Origin: Azospirillum brasilense
GTDB taxonomy: Bacteria > Pseudomonadota > Alphaproteobacteria > Azospirillales > Azospirillaceae
Assembly: GCF_001315015.1 (NCBI RefSeq)
Contig: NZ_CP012915.1
Span: 868,001 to 932,000, forward strand
Length of the DNA stretch: 64,000 nt
Reading direction: 5' to 3'
Below are positions 8,959 to 18,437 of the stretch, piece by piece. A program made the translations under genes and the position numbers. The notes under the pieces are model-generated. The model searched no databases. It was not told the DNA's origin and saw only the letters and a program-made list of their open reading frames with translations. Every line of letters starts with the position of its first letter. Position 1 is the first letter of the stretch.

Positions 8959-11610
8959 TCACGGCCCGTTGATCGCCCCGGTCAGCGCCACCAGGAGATC
9001 CCGCATGCTGCGGGGCCGGTCCTGCCAGCGCATCGAGAGGCCGCTCAGCAACACCTTCTCGAACCCGGGCGGCACCGTGGCGCCGCCTTCGGCCAGACGG
9101 GGCACCCGGTCGTTCATGAAGCGGCTGGTGGCGTCGGGCGGTGTCTTTCCGGTCAGCGCATAGTAGACGGTGGCGCACAGCGCGTAGACGTCCGTCCAAG
9201 GCCCCTGCTTTCCGTCCGGCGCGTACTGTTCGGGCGGCGCGTAGCCTGGCTTCAGGATCACCGTCAAATCGGCGCTCTTGCCCGCGGCGTGGCGCGCAGC
9301 GCCGAAATCCAGCAGCTTGCGGTCGCCAGCGCTGGTCAGGAAAATATTGTCCGGGCTGATGTCACGGTGGATCAGTCCTTGCTCGTGCACGGCGTGCAGC
9401 GCCTTGATGATCGGCGACAGCAGGGACAGCGTCGGGCGCGCCGCGATCCGTCCACCATTCTCGGAGACATGCCGCTTCAGGGTCCGCCCGTCGAGAAGCT
9501 CCATGACGAGATAGGCGGTCTCGTTCTCCTCGAAGAAGTCCTGGACGCTGACGATCTCCTTGACCTCCCGCAGGCGGGCGAGCATCCGCGCCTCCTCCAG
9601 GAACTTCGCCAGCCCGGTGGAGAAGCTCGCCGCGTGCTCGTCCGAGAAGGGGGCGATCCCCGGCGATCCGGCGACGCGGGACACCAGATTGGCGGGGTAG
9701 AATTCCTTCACCGCGACCTTGATCTGAAGCCGTTCGTCCCAGCCCAGATAGGTGGCGCCGAAGCCCCCCTGCCCCAGGACGCGGCCCACCAGATAGCGTC
9801 CCAGAAGCCGCGTTCCCGGAAGCAGATGGACCCCGTTGCGGTTCTGCACACGGACCGGGTAGCCGCAATCCCGGCACACTTCGCGCGGGGCCTTCGGCAC
9901 GAAGCAGGCCGGGCAAAGGCCCGACGCGGCGGCGCCGACCAACGGCGCCTCCATCATCACGGCGGCGGCGCTCACCGGAAGGGCGATGCTGCGGACCGGC
10001 GGAGCCACGACGGTGGGAAGCCCCGTCGCCCCGCAAGGCTCGAAGGCCGACCGCGCCGCCATCCGGTCACGCAGGGGCGACGGCTTGGCCGGCGGCAGTT
10101 GCATCTGGTTCAGACGATCGAGCAGCTCGTACAGGCGGCGGACCTCCGCCTGCGCGATGTCGTCGCTCTGGGCGCCGGCCAGCTCGGCCTGGAACTGCGG
10201 CTGGCGGGCCGTCTCCAGAATGTGCTGGCGAAGGACCGAAAGCGCCCCGTCGTCTCCAATCAGACCGGAACAGGCGAGTTCCGCAAGGCGAATGATGCGG
10301 CGGCGCGGCAGCGGTTCGATCTGGCGCAGCCGCTGAACAAGCCGGCCCCGCCGGGCGAAGTCATCGACCACCGAATCCGCGCGGGCGGCGATCCGTTCCC
10401 GATCGTGCTCCGCCAGCGCCGAACCGCGAATGGCCTCCACTGCACCGGACAGGGCCTGCCGCACCAGCGCCGTGTCGGGCGTCTGGAGCACCATGTTCTC
10501 CACCAGCAGCTCGTTCTTCAGCGCGGCGTCCAGCGCGTCCACGATCTCGCCCATGTGCCGCTCCGCAGCGGGCACCGTGGAGACAGCGGCCAGATAATGG
10601 ATTCGGCAGATCAGGTCCGGCTGCATTTCGCTGAGCCCCACGATGGAACGCCGGTAGGCGCTCGCCCCACCCTGTTCCAATCGGCGGGAGTAGCGGACGG
10701 TCAACGCGTCGGCCATGGCCGCCCCGCCGGTCAGCCCTGCCGGGGTCAGCAAATGCCCCATCAGCGCGCGGAGCAGGTCGGCTTCCTGTTCCGCCGTGCC
10801 ACGCCCGAGCGTCTGCGGCGCGCGAAGCTGGCGCCGGATGCGCTCCAGCACCATGTCGCGGGCGGCGGGCAAGCGCCCCTGGCGGAACAGGCCGTTGAGA
10901 ACGCCCAACCGGTTCGGCCCAAACACCTCCATCGGCACGCGCCCGAACAGAAGGTCGCACAACCCCACCAGCGGCGAGCCGCCGGCCGACGTGCTTCCGA
11001 ACAGTTCCTGCGTCGCGGCGGGCGAGGCCAGCACGTCGCCGATCACCTCGTCCAGCACGGCGGACAGGGCATCCTGCCGTTCCGCCGGAAACAGCTGGAT
11101 CAGAGCGTCAAGCTTCAACGCCCAGGTCCGGCATTCCTCAAGCTCCAGGCAGACCGCCGCACGCAGATCGAATCCCGCATCGCCGGTGGGCGATTTTCCC
11201 GGCGCGCTCCGCAGGATGGAATCGATAAGGGCGCGCCCCCGCCCCAACCCGGTGAAGGCGAGTTGGGCGGCACGGGCCTTCGCCACGGTTTCGGAAAGCG
11301 CGTTGTCCAGCGCACGGCGACGGGCCTTGGCATCCTGGCCGGGAAGGCGGGCCTGCACCGTGGCGACCCGGCCAAGGGCGGCCTCCATCAGCGTGGCCTT
11401 GGCCTGAAGCGCCTTCAGATGCCGGCTGCTGTGGATCAACTCCGTCGGGGTCAGCACGAGGCTGTCGAGATGCGGACGCAGGACGATGCCGATAACGGTC
11501 CGCGCCGGCCCGCCATGGTGATCGGCGAGCGTCTGGCACAGCACCGCCTCGTCGAGCGTGCCGGCGGGGCCGGGTGCCCCTGCGGAGGCGGGCGTCCTTG
11601 AAGCGGGCAT
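8959..11610 (-). CDS. Large Ser/Thr protein kinase with N-terminal helical region and zinc ribbon
   Basis: 883 residues from ATG 11610. The C-terminal Hanks-type kinase (about 608-883) has the glycine loop GQGGFGATY, the VAVK lysine, HRDISPDN (near 746) and DFGAAR (near 767), so it looks catalytically competent. Just before it is a zinc ribbon CPAC-x10-CRDCG (about 565-582). The first 550 residues are helical, Leu/Ala/Arg-rich, with no family I recognise; they may be a sensor or scaffold. No membrane helix is evident, so it is probably cytoplasmic. An in-frame extension to 11799 reads like upstream region and was not used. Confidence 0.88.
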   Translation of the reverse strand: MPASRTPASAGAPGPAGTLDEAVLCQTLADHHGGPARTVIGIVLRPHLDSLVLTPTELIHSSRHLKALQAKATLMEAALGRVATVQARLPGQDAKARRRALDNALSETVAKARAAQLAFTGLGRGRALIDSILRSAPGKSPTGDAGFDLRAAVCLELEECRTWALKLDALIQLFPAERQDALSAVLDEVIGDVLASPAATQELFGSTSAGGSPLVGLCDLLFGRVPMEVFGPNRLGVLNGLFRQGRLPAARDMVLERIRRQLRAPQTLGRGTAEQEADLLRALMGHLLTPAGLTGGAAMADALTVRYSRRLEQGGASAYRRSIVGLSEMQPDLICRIHYLAAVSTVPAAERHMGEIVDALDAALKNELLVENMVLQTPDTALVRQALSGAVEAIRGSALAEHDRERIAARADSVVDDFARRGRLVQRLRQIEPLPRRRIIRLAELACSGLIGDDGALSVLRQHILETARQPQFQAELAGAQSDDIAQAEVRRLYELLDRLNQMQLPPAKPSPLRDRMAARSAFEPCGATGLPTVVAPPVRSIALPVSAAAVMMEAPLVGAAASGLCPACFVPKAPREVCRDCGYPVRVQNRNGVHLLPGTRLLGRYLVGRVLGQGGFGATYLGWDERLQIKVAVKEFYPANLVSRVAGSPGIAPFSDEHAASFSTGLAKFLEEARMLARLREVKEIVSVQDFFEENETAYLVMELLDGRTLKRHVSENGGRIAARPTLSLLSPIIKALHAVHEQGLIHRDISPDNIFLTSAGDRKLLDFGAARHAAGKSADLTVILKPGYAPPEQYAPDGKQGPWTDVYALCATVYYALTGKTPPDATSRFMNDRVPRLAEGGATVPPGFEKVLLSGLSMRWQDRPRSMRDLLVALTGAINGP

Positions 11611-11753
11611 TGACACGGGCAGCCTATGGGCGGGATCGGCGTGGCGGCGGATGGCGTGGACAGTCGGCCATAATCCGCGCGGTCCGGTAAACAGCCGGTA
11701 TACGCCGGCCGAAATGACCGAACGGTGCGGTTGCACGACGGCGGAGGATGTTT

Positions 11754-11807
11754 GCGCAAAGGTGTTGCAAGGGGCCATAGGGCGTGGGCCATGGCACACT
11801 TTTGCGC
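11754..11807. promoter_or_regulatory. Imperfect inverted repeat in the kinase / aldose-epimerase divergent region
   Basis: GCGCAAAGGTGT (11754-11765) is matched by ACACTTTTGCGC (11796-11807), 11 of 12 positions complementary, with a 30-base spacer. The left arm lies within the perfect palindrome TTTGCGCAAA (11751-11760). It sits between two divergent genes (11611-11891), so it may be an operator or a leader hairpin. No regulator can be named. Confidence 0.4.
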
Positions 11808-11891
11808 GCAGTCCCGCCCTTCCCTTCCCCTGCGGGCTGTGCGATACCCGAACCGATACCGGCGCCCAACCACCGCCGGCAGGAGATCCGG

Positions 11892-12830
11892 ATGGAACAG
11901 GTCGAGTTGGACCAGGGAATCGACGCCCAAACCCTCACGCTGCATCGCAGCGCGGCGAACGGCTCCCTGGAATGCACGCTGTGCCCACAACGCGGCGGCG
12001 TCGTTGCCCGCCTCGCCTGGCACGGCGCGGACGGAACGATCGACCTCCTGCGCCCGGCCTCCGACTGGGCGTTGCGCCACGGCTCGGCCAACGACATGGG
12101 CTGCTTCCCGCTTGTGCCCTTTTCCAACCGGATCGGTGGGGGGCAATTCAGCTTCGACGGGCGACAGGTGCGGCTTCCGCTCGACGGAGACGGCAACCCG
12201 CATGTCATCCACGGCCATGGCTGGCGCGCCGCCTGGACGGTCGAGGAGGCTGCCGAATCGGCCGTGCGCATGGTTTTCCGGCACCCTGCCGACGCCTGGC
12301 CCTGGCGCTACCGCGCAATGCAGACCGTGGTGCTGGAGGAGGATGGGGCCATCCTGACCCTCTCCCTCGTCAACGAGGACGACACGCCGATGCCCGCCGG
12401 GATCGGGCTGCACCCCTATTTCCCGAAGCCGCCGGGCACCCGCCTGACCGCCCGGGTCGACGGCGTCTGGCTGAACGGACCGACCATCCTTCCGGTGGAG
12501 CGCGCCGCGGTGCCGCCCCGCTGGGCCTTCACGGACGGGATCGTCATGGACCGGACCGTTCTCGACAACGGCTTCACCGGCTGGGACGGGGCGGCGGCGC
12601 TGGATTGGCCGACGATCAACCGTCGATTGTCGATCGAGACCGAAGGACCGTTCGGCCATCTCATCGTCTATGCCCCACCCGGCGAGGATTATCTCTGCGT
12701 CGAGCCGGTGTCCCACATGACCGACGCGGTCAATCACCCGGAGCAACCGGACACCGGTCTGCGCCGTCTCGAACCGGGCGAGGAACTGAGCGGCACCATG
12801 CGCTTGCGCCTGAAAACACTCACGCGTTAA
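11892..12830 (+). CDS. Aldose 1-epimerase (galactose mutarotase-like)
   Basis: A 312-residue cytoplasmic enzyme interconverting alpha and beta anomers of an aldose. Catalytic signatures are present: HGHGWRAAW (about 103-111), GIGLHPYF (proton-donor His, near 177) and CVEPVSHMTDA (general-base Glu, near 275). The ATG at 11892 has AGGAG at 11881-11885. It stands alone, divergent from the kinase gene, so the sugar substrate cannot be deduced from neighbours. Confidence 0.9.
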   Translation: MEQVELDQGIDAQTLTLHRSAANGSLECTLCPQRGGVVARLAWHGADGTIDLLRPASDWALRHGSANDMGCFPLVPFSNRIGGGQFSFDGRQVRLPLDGDGNPHVIHGHGWRAAWTVEEAAESAVRMVFRHPADAWPWRYRAMQTVVLEEDGAILTLSLVNEDDTPMPAGIGLHPYFPKPPGTRLTARVDGVWLNGPTILPVERAAVPPRWAFTDGIVMDRTVLDNGFTGWDGAAALDWPTINRRLSIETEGPFGHLIVYAPPGEDYLCVEPVSHMTDAVNHPEQPDTGLRRLEPGEELSGTMRLRLKTLTR

Positions 12831-12874
12831 ACGCTTGCCCGTTAACGCTGCCCGTTGAGAGCCGGTCCGCGGCG

Positions 12875-13684
12875 TCAGCGGCAGCGGACGAAGGTGGCGC
12901 CGAACGCCGGCGGGTCCAGCGTCAGGAACAGACGGTCCAGCCGCGGCGCCTCGGCGGCGTCCAGGCGCAGCACGCCTTCTGGCAGCCCCTCTTCCCCGCC
13001 GAAGGACAAACCTTCCGTCAGATCGCCCTCGCCGGGCGCCAGCGGACCTTCCAGCGGAAAAGCTGCGATGCGCGGGTCGTGCAGGCTGAAGGCGCCGTCG
13101 TTGGTGATCTCCAGGTAGGAGGTCCGGCAATCGTCGATCGGCGTCCGGGTGGCCGGATCGGCCTTGGCCCAGCGACCAGTCAGGGCCGGCAGGTCCACCG
13201 TGCGCTTCGCCGGGGTCGGCTTGGCCTGGCCTTGACCGCTGGGCTGAACCGGGCGTTGCGGGGCGGACGTGGTGACAGTCAGAGGCTCATCCACCAGCGG
13301 GGCACGGCGGGCGGCCAGTTCCGATTCGAGCGCCTTGGTGCGGTCGACCATCTGACGTGTCAGACAGGCGGCGCGGTCCTTGTTCTTCTTCGGGTCGGCG
13401 AGATCGACCTCCGCGACCGGACAGGCGGCGTCCCGCCGTTGGAGCCAGGCGCGCTGGCCGGCGGCGACGGCTTCCTCGCCAGCCTTCCCGGCCTCGTCGG
13501 CCAGCGCACGCAACGCCGAATCGAGCTTGTCGGCGGCCCCCGCCAGAGACGCGTCACGGCACAGCAGGAGCGCGACCGGAGTCTCCCCGGCGCAGTCCGC
13601 AGGCTTGGCAGCCTCTCCGCTGGTGTCCGCCGCCATGACCGTGCCGGCCATCAGCATGCCCGCCAGAAGAATCGCTGCCCGCAT
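12875..13684 (-). CDS. Secreted protein with LprI-like N-terminal domain (DUF1311)
   Basis: 269 residues with a signal peptide (MRAAILLAGMLMAGTVMA). The mature N-terminal half has the DUF1311/LprI pattern: early Cys, a helix with LDSALRALADEAG, and the hallmark QRAWLQRRDAAC, then a final Cys pair. Some relatives inhibit lysozyme. The C-terminal part (about 140-269) is not recognised and ends with Cys-containing FVRCR. ATG 13684 is preferred to ATG 13693 because AAGGGA lies 6-7 bases upstream of it. It stops convergently with the aldose epimerase gene and is 12 bases downstream of the next minus-strand gene. Confidence 0.8.
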   Translation of the reverse strand: MRAAILLAGMLMAGTVMAADTSGEAAKPADCAGETPVALLLCRDASLAGAADKLDSALRALADEAGKAGEEAVAAGQRAWLQRRDAACPVAEVDLADPKKNKDRAACLTRQMVDRTKALESELAARRAPLVDEPLTVTTSAPQRPVQPSGQGQAKPTPAKRTVDLPALTGRWAKADPATRTPIDDCRTSYLEITNDGAFSLHDPRIAAFPLEGPLAPGEGDLTEGLSFGGEEGLPEGVLRLDAAEAPRLDRLFLTLDPPAFGATFVRCR

Positions 13685-13696
13685 CGCACACATCCC

Positions 13697-14623
13697 TTAC
13701 GCCGGAAACGCTTCCAGGACGGCTTTCACCTGCCGCTGGAAATCCTGGTCGCTGCGATAGCGCGTCAGGACCGTCTTGTCACGCTGAACGAGGAAAAAGA
13801 TGTCCTCGCGGCTGGGCAGGGAGCGCGGATTGGGCTTGTCCAGCAGGTCCCCGTTCCAACCGATCCGCGCCATGAAATAGACGGCACGGGAATTCAGCAT
13901 GAACAGCTTGTTGTCAGGCGCCATTTTCTCCCGGCGCAGTAGGGCGTAAAGATAATAGTTTCGCCCATGAAAATAATTGACGTAGATCGACTGCAGAGCG
14001 GCAAAGCGTTCTTCAGGGCTCGTGTATTTCTTGATCTGCCGCTCCAGCTTGAATCCTGCGAAAAAATACTCTCGCGCCTCGTTCTCGAACGAGAAGGCGG
14101 AGCCGCGGATTTGCGTGAGTTGCTCGCCATACTTGCGCAGAACGCGCCCCATCAGCAGTTCGAGGAACCGCCGCTCCGCGACGAGGTCATCCGAGGTCTG
14201 CAGGATCAGCTCGAAGACATGGCGCAGGTGATAGGGGTGCCGCACCACGATGATCGGAACGCTGGACGCCTTGCGCTTTTCCGGCCCTCCCCGCTCCCCC
14301 AGCACGGTCACCGACGGAGATACCGAGGCGACCACCGAGGAAATTGTGTCCTGGATCTTCCAGCGCCGCTTCACCTGCGCGGATTGCTTGCCGATGTGGA
14401 AGCGCGCGAAACGGCGCTGCCACCGGCTGCGCCACGTTTCCTTGGGCGCCTTGTGCGTCGGCAGATTGCTGACAACCAGCGGGTTGCCGAGCACGTCGGG
14501 CGGCGGCGGCAGCGGGTTGAAGTTGAAGTATTTTCCGGTGACGACGCCGCGCGTGGCGCCGCCGGGCGCTCCATCGCCCGCCGAAGCACCGCCACCCGTG
14601 GACAGGCCCGCCAGCGTCGCCAT
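13697..14623 (-). CDS. Unrecognised basic protein
   Basis: 308 residues from ATG 14623. The N-terminus is Gly/Ala-rich with no signal peptide. The middle contains a very basic stretch around RSRWQRRFARFHIGKQ and a Pro cluster NPLPPPP. The C-terminal half (about 150-308) is helical, rich in Arg, Tyr and Phe (for example NYFHGRNYYLYALLRRE), and looks like a folded conserved domain. No catalytic motif or membrane segment stands out. I cannot name a family. It is probably cotranscribed with the LprI-like gene 12 bases downstream and is divergent from the transglutaminase cluster. The start could be further upstream. Confidence 0.65.
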   Translation of the reverse strand: MATLAGLSTGGGASAGDGAPGGATRGVVTGKYFNFNPLPPPPDVLGNPLVVSNLPTHKAPKETWRSRWQRRFARFHIGKQSAQVKRRWKIQDTISSVVASVSPSVTVLGERGGPEKRKASSVPIIVVRHPYHLRHVFELILQTSDDLVAERRFLELLMGRVLRKYGEQLTQIRGSAFSFENEAREYFFAGFKLERQIKKYTSPEERFAALQSIYVNYFHGRNYYLYALLRREKMAPDNKLFMLNSRAVYFMARIGWNGDLLDKPNPRSLPSREDIFFLVQRDKTVLTRYRSDQDFQRQVKAVLEAFPA

Positions 14624-14880
14624 TCCCGATGCACACTCTGCCTGCGTCGTTCCCGTCCGACGGAAGGCCGGCGGACAGAGATAGGCTTTTATAAAGCGGT
14701 CCGGGCGGCGATGAAAGGCGCAACCGGTCCAATATGCATCTGCTTGTTTTTTGTGCAACCAGTTCGTGCCGCGATTGCGAAGGCGCTCTGGTCTGCGCGA
14801 ACTCTTCGATGGTACTATGCCCGCTCCGTGCGGCGGAGAGCCGCAGGGGACCGGCCAGCGCAGACAACGGGTGGAACTTC

Positions 14881-17800
14881 ATGGCGATCCACGTCGCTCT
14901 CAACCACAAGACCGTTTACCGTTACGACCGTTTGGTCAATCTGGGGCCACAGATCATCCGGCTCCGCCCGGCTCCCCACTGCCGCACCCCGATCCTCAGC
15001 TATTCGCTGCGCGTCACCCCCAAGCATCATTTCCTGAACTGGCAGCAGGACCCGCAGTCCAACTACCAGGCCCGCTTCGTCTTTCCGGAAAAGACCCGCG
15101 AGTTCATCATCGAGGTCGATCTCGTCGCGGAGATCGCGGCCATCAACCCCTTCGATTTCTTCCTGGAGGAGAAGGCCCAGACCATCCCCTTCGCCTACGA
15201 GCCTTGGCTGGAGCGCGAGCTGCGCCCTTATCTGGAGGTGGAGGAGCCAGGGCCGCTGCTGGCCGACTACATGACCGGCATTTCGCGTGAGCCGGCGGCA
15301 TCCATCAACTTCCTGGTGGACATCAATCAGCGGCTCCAGACGGACATCGGCTACGTCATCCGCCTGGAGCCCGGCATCCAGACCTGCGAGGAGACGCTGG
15401 GCAAGCGCACCGGCTCCTGCCGCGATTCGGCGTGGCTTCTGGTGCAGATCCTGCGCAACCTCGGTCTGGCCGCGCGGTTCGTCTCCGGCTACCTGATCCA
15501 GCTCACCGCCGACCAGAAGGCGCTCGACGGCCCGTCCGGTCCCGAAGAAGACTTCACCGACCTGCACGCCTGGACCGAAGTCTTCCTGCCCGGCGCCGGC
15601 TGGGTCGGCCTCGACCCCACCTCCGGCCTGCTGGCCGGCGAGGGGCACATCCCGCTGGCCTGCACGCCGGATGCCTCCTCCGCCGCGCCGATCTCCGGCC
15701 TCATCGACGAGTGCGAGGTGGAGTTCGGGCACGAGATGTCGGTCACCCGCATCTATGAGGCGCCGCGCGTCACAAAGCCCTACACCCCCCGGCAATGGAC
15801 GGAAATCGAGGCGCTGGGCCACCGCATCGACGAGGAACTGACCGCCGGCGACGTCCGCCTGACCATGGGCGGCGAGCCGACCTTCGTGTCGATCGACGAC
15901 ATGGACGGGGCGGAGTGGAACACCACGGCGCTCGGCCCCAACAAGCGCAAGATGGCCGCCGACCTCGTGCACCGGCTGGCCAACCGCTTCGCGCCGGGCG
16001 GGCTGCTGCATTTCGGCCAGGGCAAATGGTATCCCGGCGAATCGCTGCCGCGCTGGGCGATGACCGTCTACTGGCGCCGCGACGGCGAGGCGCTGTGGGC
16101 GAACAGCGACCTGCTGGCCCGCGAGGACACCGATTACGGCCATACGGCGGAGGACGCCGGTGCCTTCCTGGTCAGCTTGGCGAAGAAGCTGGGGCTGGAT
16201 CCGGCGCTGGTGCTGGCCGCCTACGAGGACCCCTGGCACTACCTGCGCCGCGAATCGCTGCTGCCGGTCAACGTCGATCCGCTGGACAGCAAGCTGGAGG
16301 ACAAGGAGGAGCGGGCGCGCCTCGCCCACGTCTTCACCCGCGGCCTGAACGAGCCGGTGGGCTTCGCCCTGCCGATCAACCGCAAGATGACCCAGCAGGG
16401 GCCGGTGTGGCTGTCCAGCGCGTGGCCGCTGCGCCAGGAACGGCTGCTGCTGATGCCGGGCGACAGCCCGGTCGGCTACCGCCTGCCGCTCGGTTCGCTG
16501 CCCTGGGTGGCGCCGCAGGACTATCCCTATTCCTGGGAGACCGACCCGTTCGAGGAGCGGGCGCCGCTGCCGCCGAACCGGGTGCCGCTGCGCCAGCACG
16601 CGCTTCGCGAGGAGGCCGGACGCCAGGACGGGCGGAACGAGCGCGTCCAGCGCGCCATGGCCGAAGTGCGCAGCGAGATGCCGGAGCACGGCAAGTCCGC
16701 TTGGTGGGTGGTCCGCACCGCCCTGACCTGCGAGGCGCGCAACGGGCGCATCCACCTGTTCATGCCGCCGATGAACACGCTGGAGGATTATCTGGCGATG
16801 CTGGCGGAGATCGAGGCGACGGCGCTCGAACTGGACATGCCGGTGGTGATCGAAGGCTACCAGCCGCCGAAGGACCCGCGCCTGAACTCGCTGGCCGTCA
16901 CCCCCGACCCCGGCGTGATCGAGGTGAACATCCATCCCTCCCACAATTGGGACGAGCTGGTCCGCAACACGCTGGAGCTTTACGAGGACGCCCGCCAGTC
17001 CCGGCTGGGCGCCGAGAAGTTCATGATCGACGGGCGCCACTGCGGCACCGGCGGCGGCAACCATGTTGTGATGGGCGGCGCCACCGCGGCGGACAGCCCC
17101 TTCCTGCGGCGGCCCGACATGCTGCGCAGCCTGATCGCCTTCTGGCAGAACCACCCGTCGCTGTCCTATGCCTTCTCCGGCCTGTTCATCGGCCCGACCA
17201 GCCAGGCGCCACGCGTGGACGAGGCCCGCGACGACGCGCTCTACGAGCTGGAGATCGCCTTCAACCAGATCGACAAGGCCGCCGCGACGGGCGATTGCCC
17301 GCCCTGGATGGTCGACCGCGTTCTGCGCAACCTGCTGACCGACGTGCAGGGCAACACCCACCGGGCCGAGTTCTGCATCGACAAGCTCTATTCCCCGGAC
17401 AGCTCCACCGGGCGCCTCGGGCTGGTCGAGTTCCGCGCCTTCGAGATGCCGCCCCACGCGGAGATGAGCCTGACCCAGCAGCTTCTGCTGCGCGCCCTGG
17501 TCGCGCGCTTCTGGAAGGCCCCCTACAAGGGCAAGCTGGTGCGCTGGGGGACGGAGCTGCACGACCGCTTCATGCTGCCCTATTTCGTGCAGCAGGATCT
17601 GGCGGACGTCATCGCCGACCTGCGCGATCACGGCTATCCCATCGAGGAGCGCTGGTTCGACCCGCACATGAACTTCCGCTTCCCGATCTACGGCCACGTC
17701 AACCAGCGCGGCATCTCGCTGGAGCTGCGCATGGCGCTGGAACCATGGAACGTGCTGGGCGAGGAGCCGGGCGGCGGCGGCACCGTGCGCTACGTGGACA

Positions 17801-18219
17801 GCTCGGTCGAGCGGGTGCAGGTGCGGGTCGCCGGCCTGACCGACGCGCGCTACGCCATCACCTGCAACGGCCGCCGCGTGCCGCTGATCCCAACCGGGAC
17901 GGAGGGCGAGTTCGTCGCCGGCGTGCGGTACCGGGCGTGGCAGCCGCCCTCCTGTCTGCACCCGACGATCCCGGTGCACACGCCGCTGGTCTTCGACATC
18001 CTCGACCTGTGGGCGGGCCGCTCCATCGGCGGATGCACCTATCACGTCATGCATCCGGGCGGGCGCAACTACGACACTTTCCCGGTCAACGCCAACGAGG
18101 CGGAGGGGCGGCGCCTCGCCCGCTTCTTCCCCTTCGGCCACACCCCGGGCCCGATGGACGCCCCGACGGAGGAACGCAACCCGCAATTCCCCATGACACT
18201 GGATCTGCGTCGGGGGTGA
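14881..18219 (+). CDS. Transglutaminase-like protein with DUF2126 domain
   Basis: 1112 residues. The N-terminal third has the transglutaminase-associated beta domain ([13 protein letters not shown]) and a papain-like fold with an apparent triad Cys180 (TGSCRDSAW), His229 (LHAWTEVF) and Asp245 (GLDPTSG). From about 330 to the end is DUF2126, with motifs such as [27 protein letters not shown] and [10 protein letters not shown]; this is related to amidoligase-type domains. Members are proposed to cut or form isopeptide bonds together with circularly permuted ATP-grasp and alpha-E proteins, which lie downstream. The ATG follows a 257-base divergent region. Confidence 0.92.
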   Translation: MAIHVALNHKTVYRYDRLVNLGPQIIRLRPAPHCRTPILSYSLRVTPKHHFLNWQQDPQSNYQARFVFPEKTREFIIEVDLVAEIAAINPFDFFLEEKAQTIPFAYEPWLERELRPYLEVEEPGPLLADYMTGISREPAASINFLVDINQRLQTDIGYVIRLEPGIQTCEETLGKRTGSCRDSAWLLVQILRNLGLAARFVSGYLIQLTADQKALDGPSGPEEDFTDLHAWTEVFLPGAGWVGLDPTSGLLAGEGHIPLACTPDASSAAPISGLIDECEVEFGHEMSVTRIYEAPRVTKPYTPRQWTEIEALGHRIDEELTAGDVRLTMGGEPTFVSIDDMDGAEWNTTALGPNKRKMAADLVHRLANRFAPGGLLHFGQGKWYPGESLPRWAMTVYWRRDGEALWANSDLLAREDTDYGHTAEDAGAFLVSLAKKLGLDPALVLAAYEDPWHYLRRESLLPVNVDPLDSKLEDKEERARLAHVFTRGLNEPVGFALPINRKMTQQGPVWLSSAWPLRQERLLLMPGDSPVGYRLPLGSLPWVAPQDYPYSWETDPFEERAPLPPNRVPLRQHALREEAGRQDGRNERVQRAMAEVRSEMPEHGKSAWWVVRTALTCEARNGRIHLFMPPMNTLEDYLAMLAEIEATALELDMPVVIEGYQPPKDPRLNSLAVTPDPGVIEVNIHPSHNWDELVRNTLELYEDARQSRLGAEKFMIDGRHCGTGGGNHVVMGGATAADSPFLRRPDMLRSLIAFWQNHPSLSYAFSGLFIGPTSQAPRVDEARDDALYELEIAFNQIDKAAATGDCPPWMVDRVLRNLLTDVQGNTHRAEFCIDKLYSPDSSTGRLGLVEFRAFEMPPHAEMSLTQQLLLRALVARFWKAPYKGKLVRWGTELHDRFMLPYFVQQDLADVIADLRDHGYPIEERWFDPHMNFRFPIYGHVNQRGISLELRMALEPWNVLGEEPGGGGTVRYVDSSVERVQVRVAGLTDARYAITCNGRRVPLIPTGTEGEFVAGVRYRAWQPPSCLHPTIPVHTPLVFDILDLWAGRSIGGCTYHVMHPGGRNYDTFPVNANEAEGRRLARFFPFGHTPGPMDAPTEERNPQFPMTLDLRRG

Positions 18220-18323
18220 GAGGCCGATTCGTGCGCGCGCGTTGCGTGAGTTGACCTCAACCTCATCCATCCGTAGGCATAATTCCTGGCAATACACGTC
18301 TAAAGGCGTCTATGACCACAACG

Positions 18324-18377
18324 AAACCAGCTTTAAGGAGAGTTCCTCCGGTTTAATTATCCTTATGGTTGTTATCC
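18324..18377 (+). promoter_or_regulatory. AT-rich leader with hairpin and repeated GGTT..TTATCC boxes
   Basis: Upstream of the di-heme cytochrome gene. AAACC (18324-18328) and GGAG (18337-18340) pair with CTCC (18346-18349) and GGTTT (18350-18354). The same right edge begins GGTTTAATTATCC (18350-18362), which is repeated imperfectly as GGTTGTTATCC (18367-18377). The stretch is distinctly AT-richer than its surroundings. It could be a promoter with regulator sites; no regulator is identified. Confidence 0.35.
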
Positions 18378-18437
18378 GGATTAGCTTCTGACCGATGTCC
18401 GTCGGCCTGCCGCCGATATCCTTCAGGAGCGAAAGGG

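Noticed and set aside
11610-11799. N-terminal extension of the kinase to 11799
   Set aside because: The extra 63 residues lie across the divergent control region with the inverted repeat and show no domain character.
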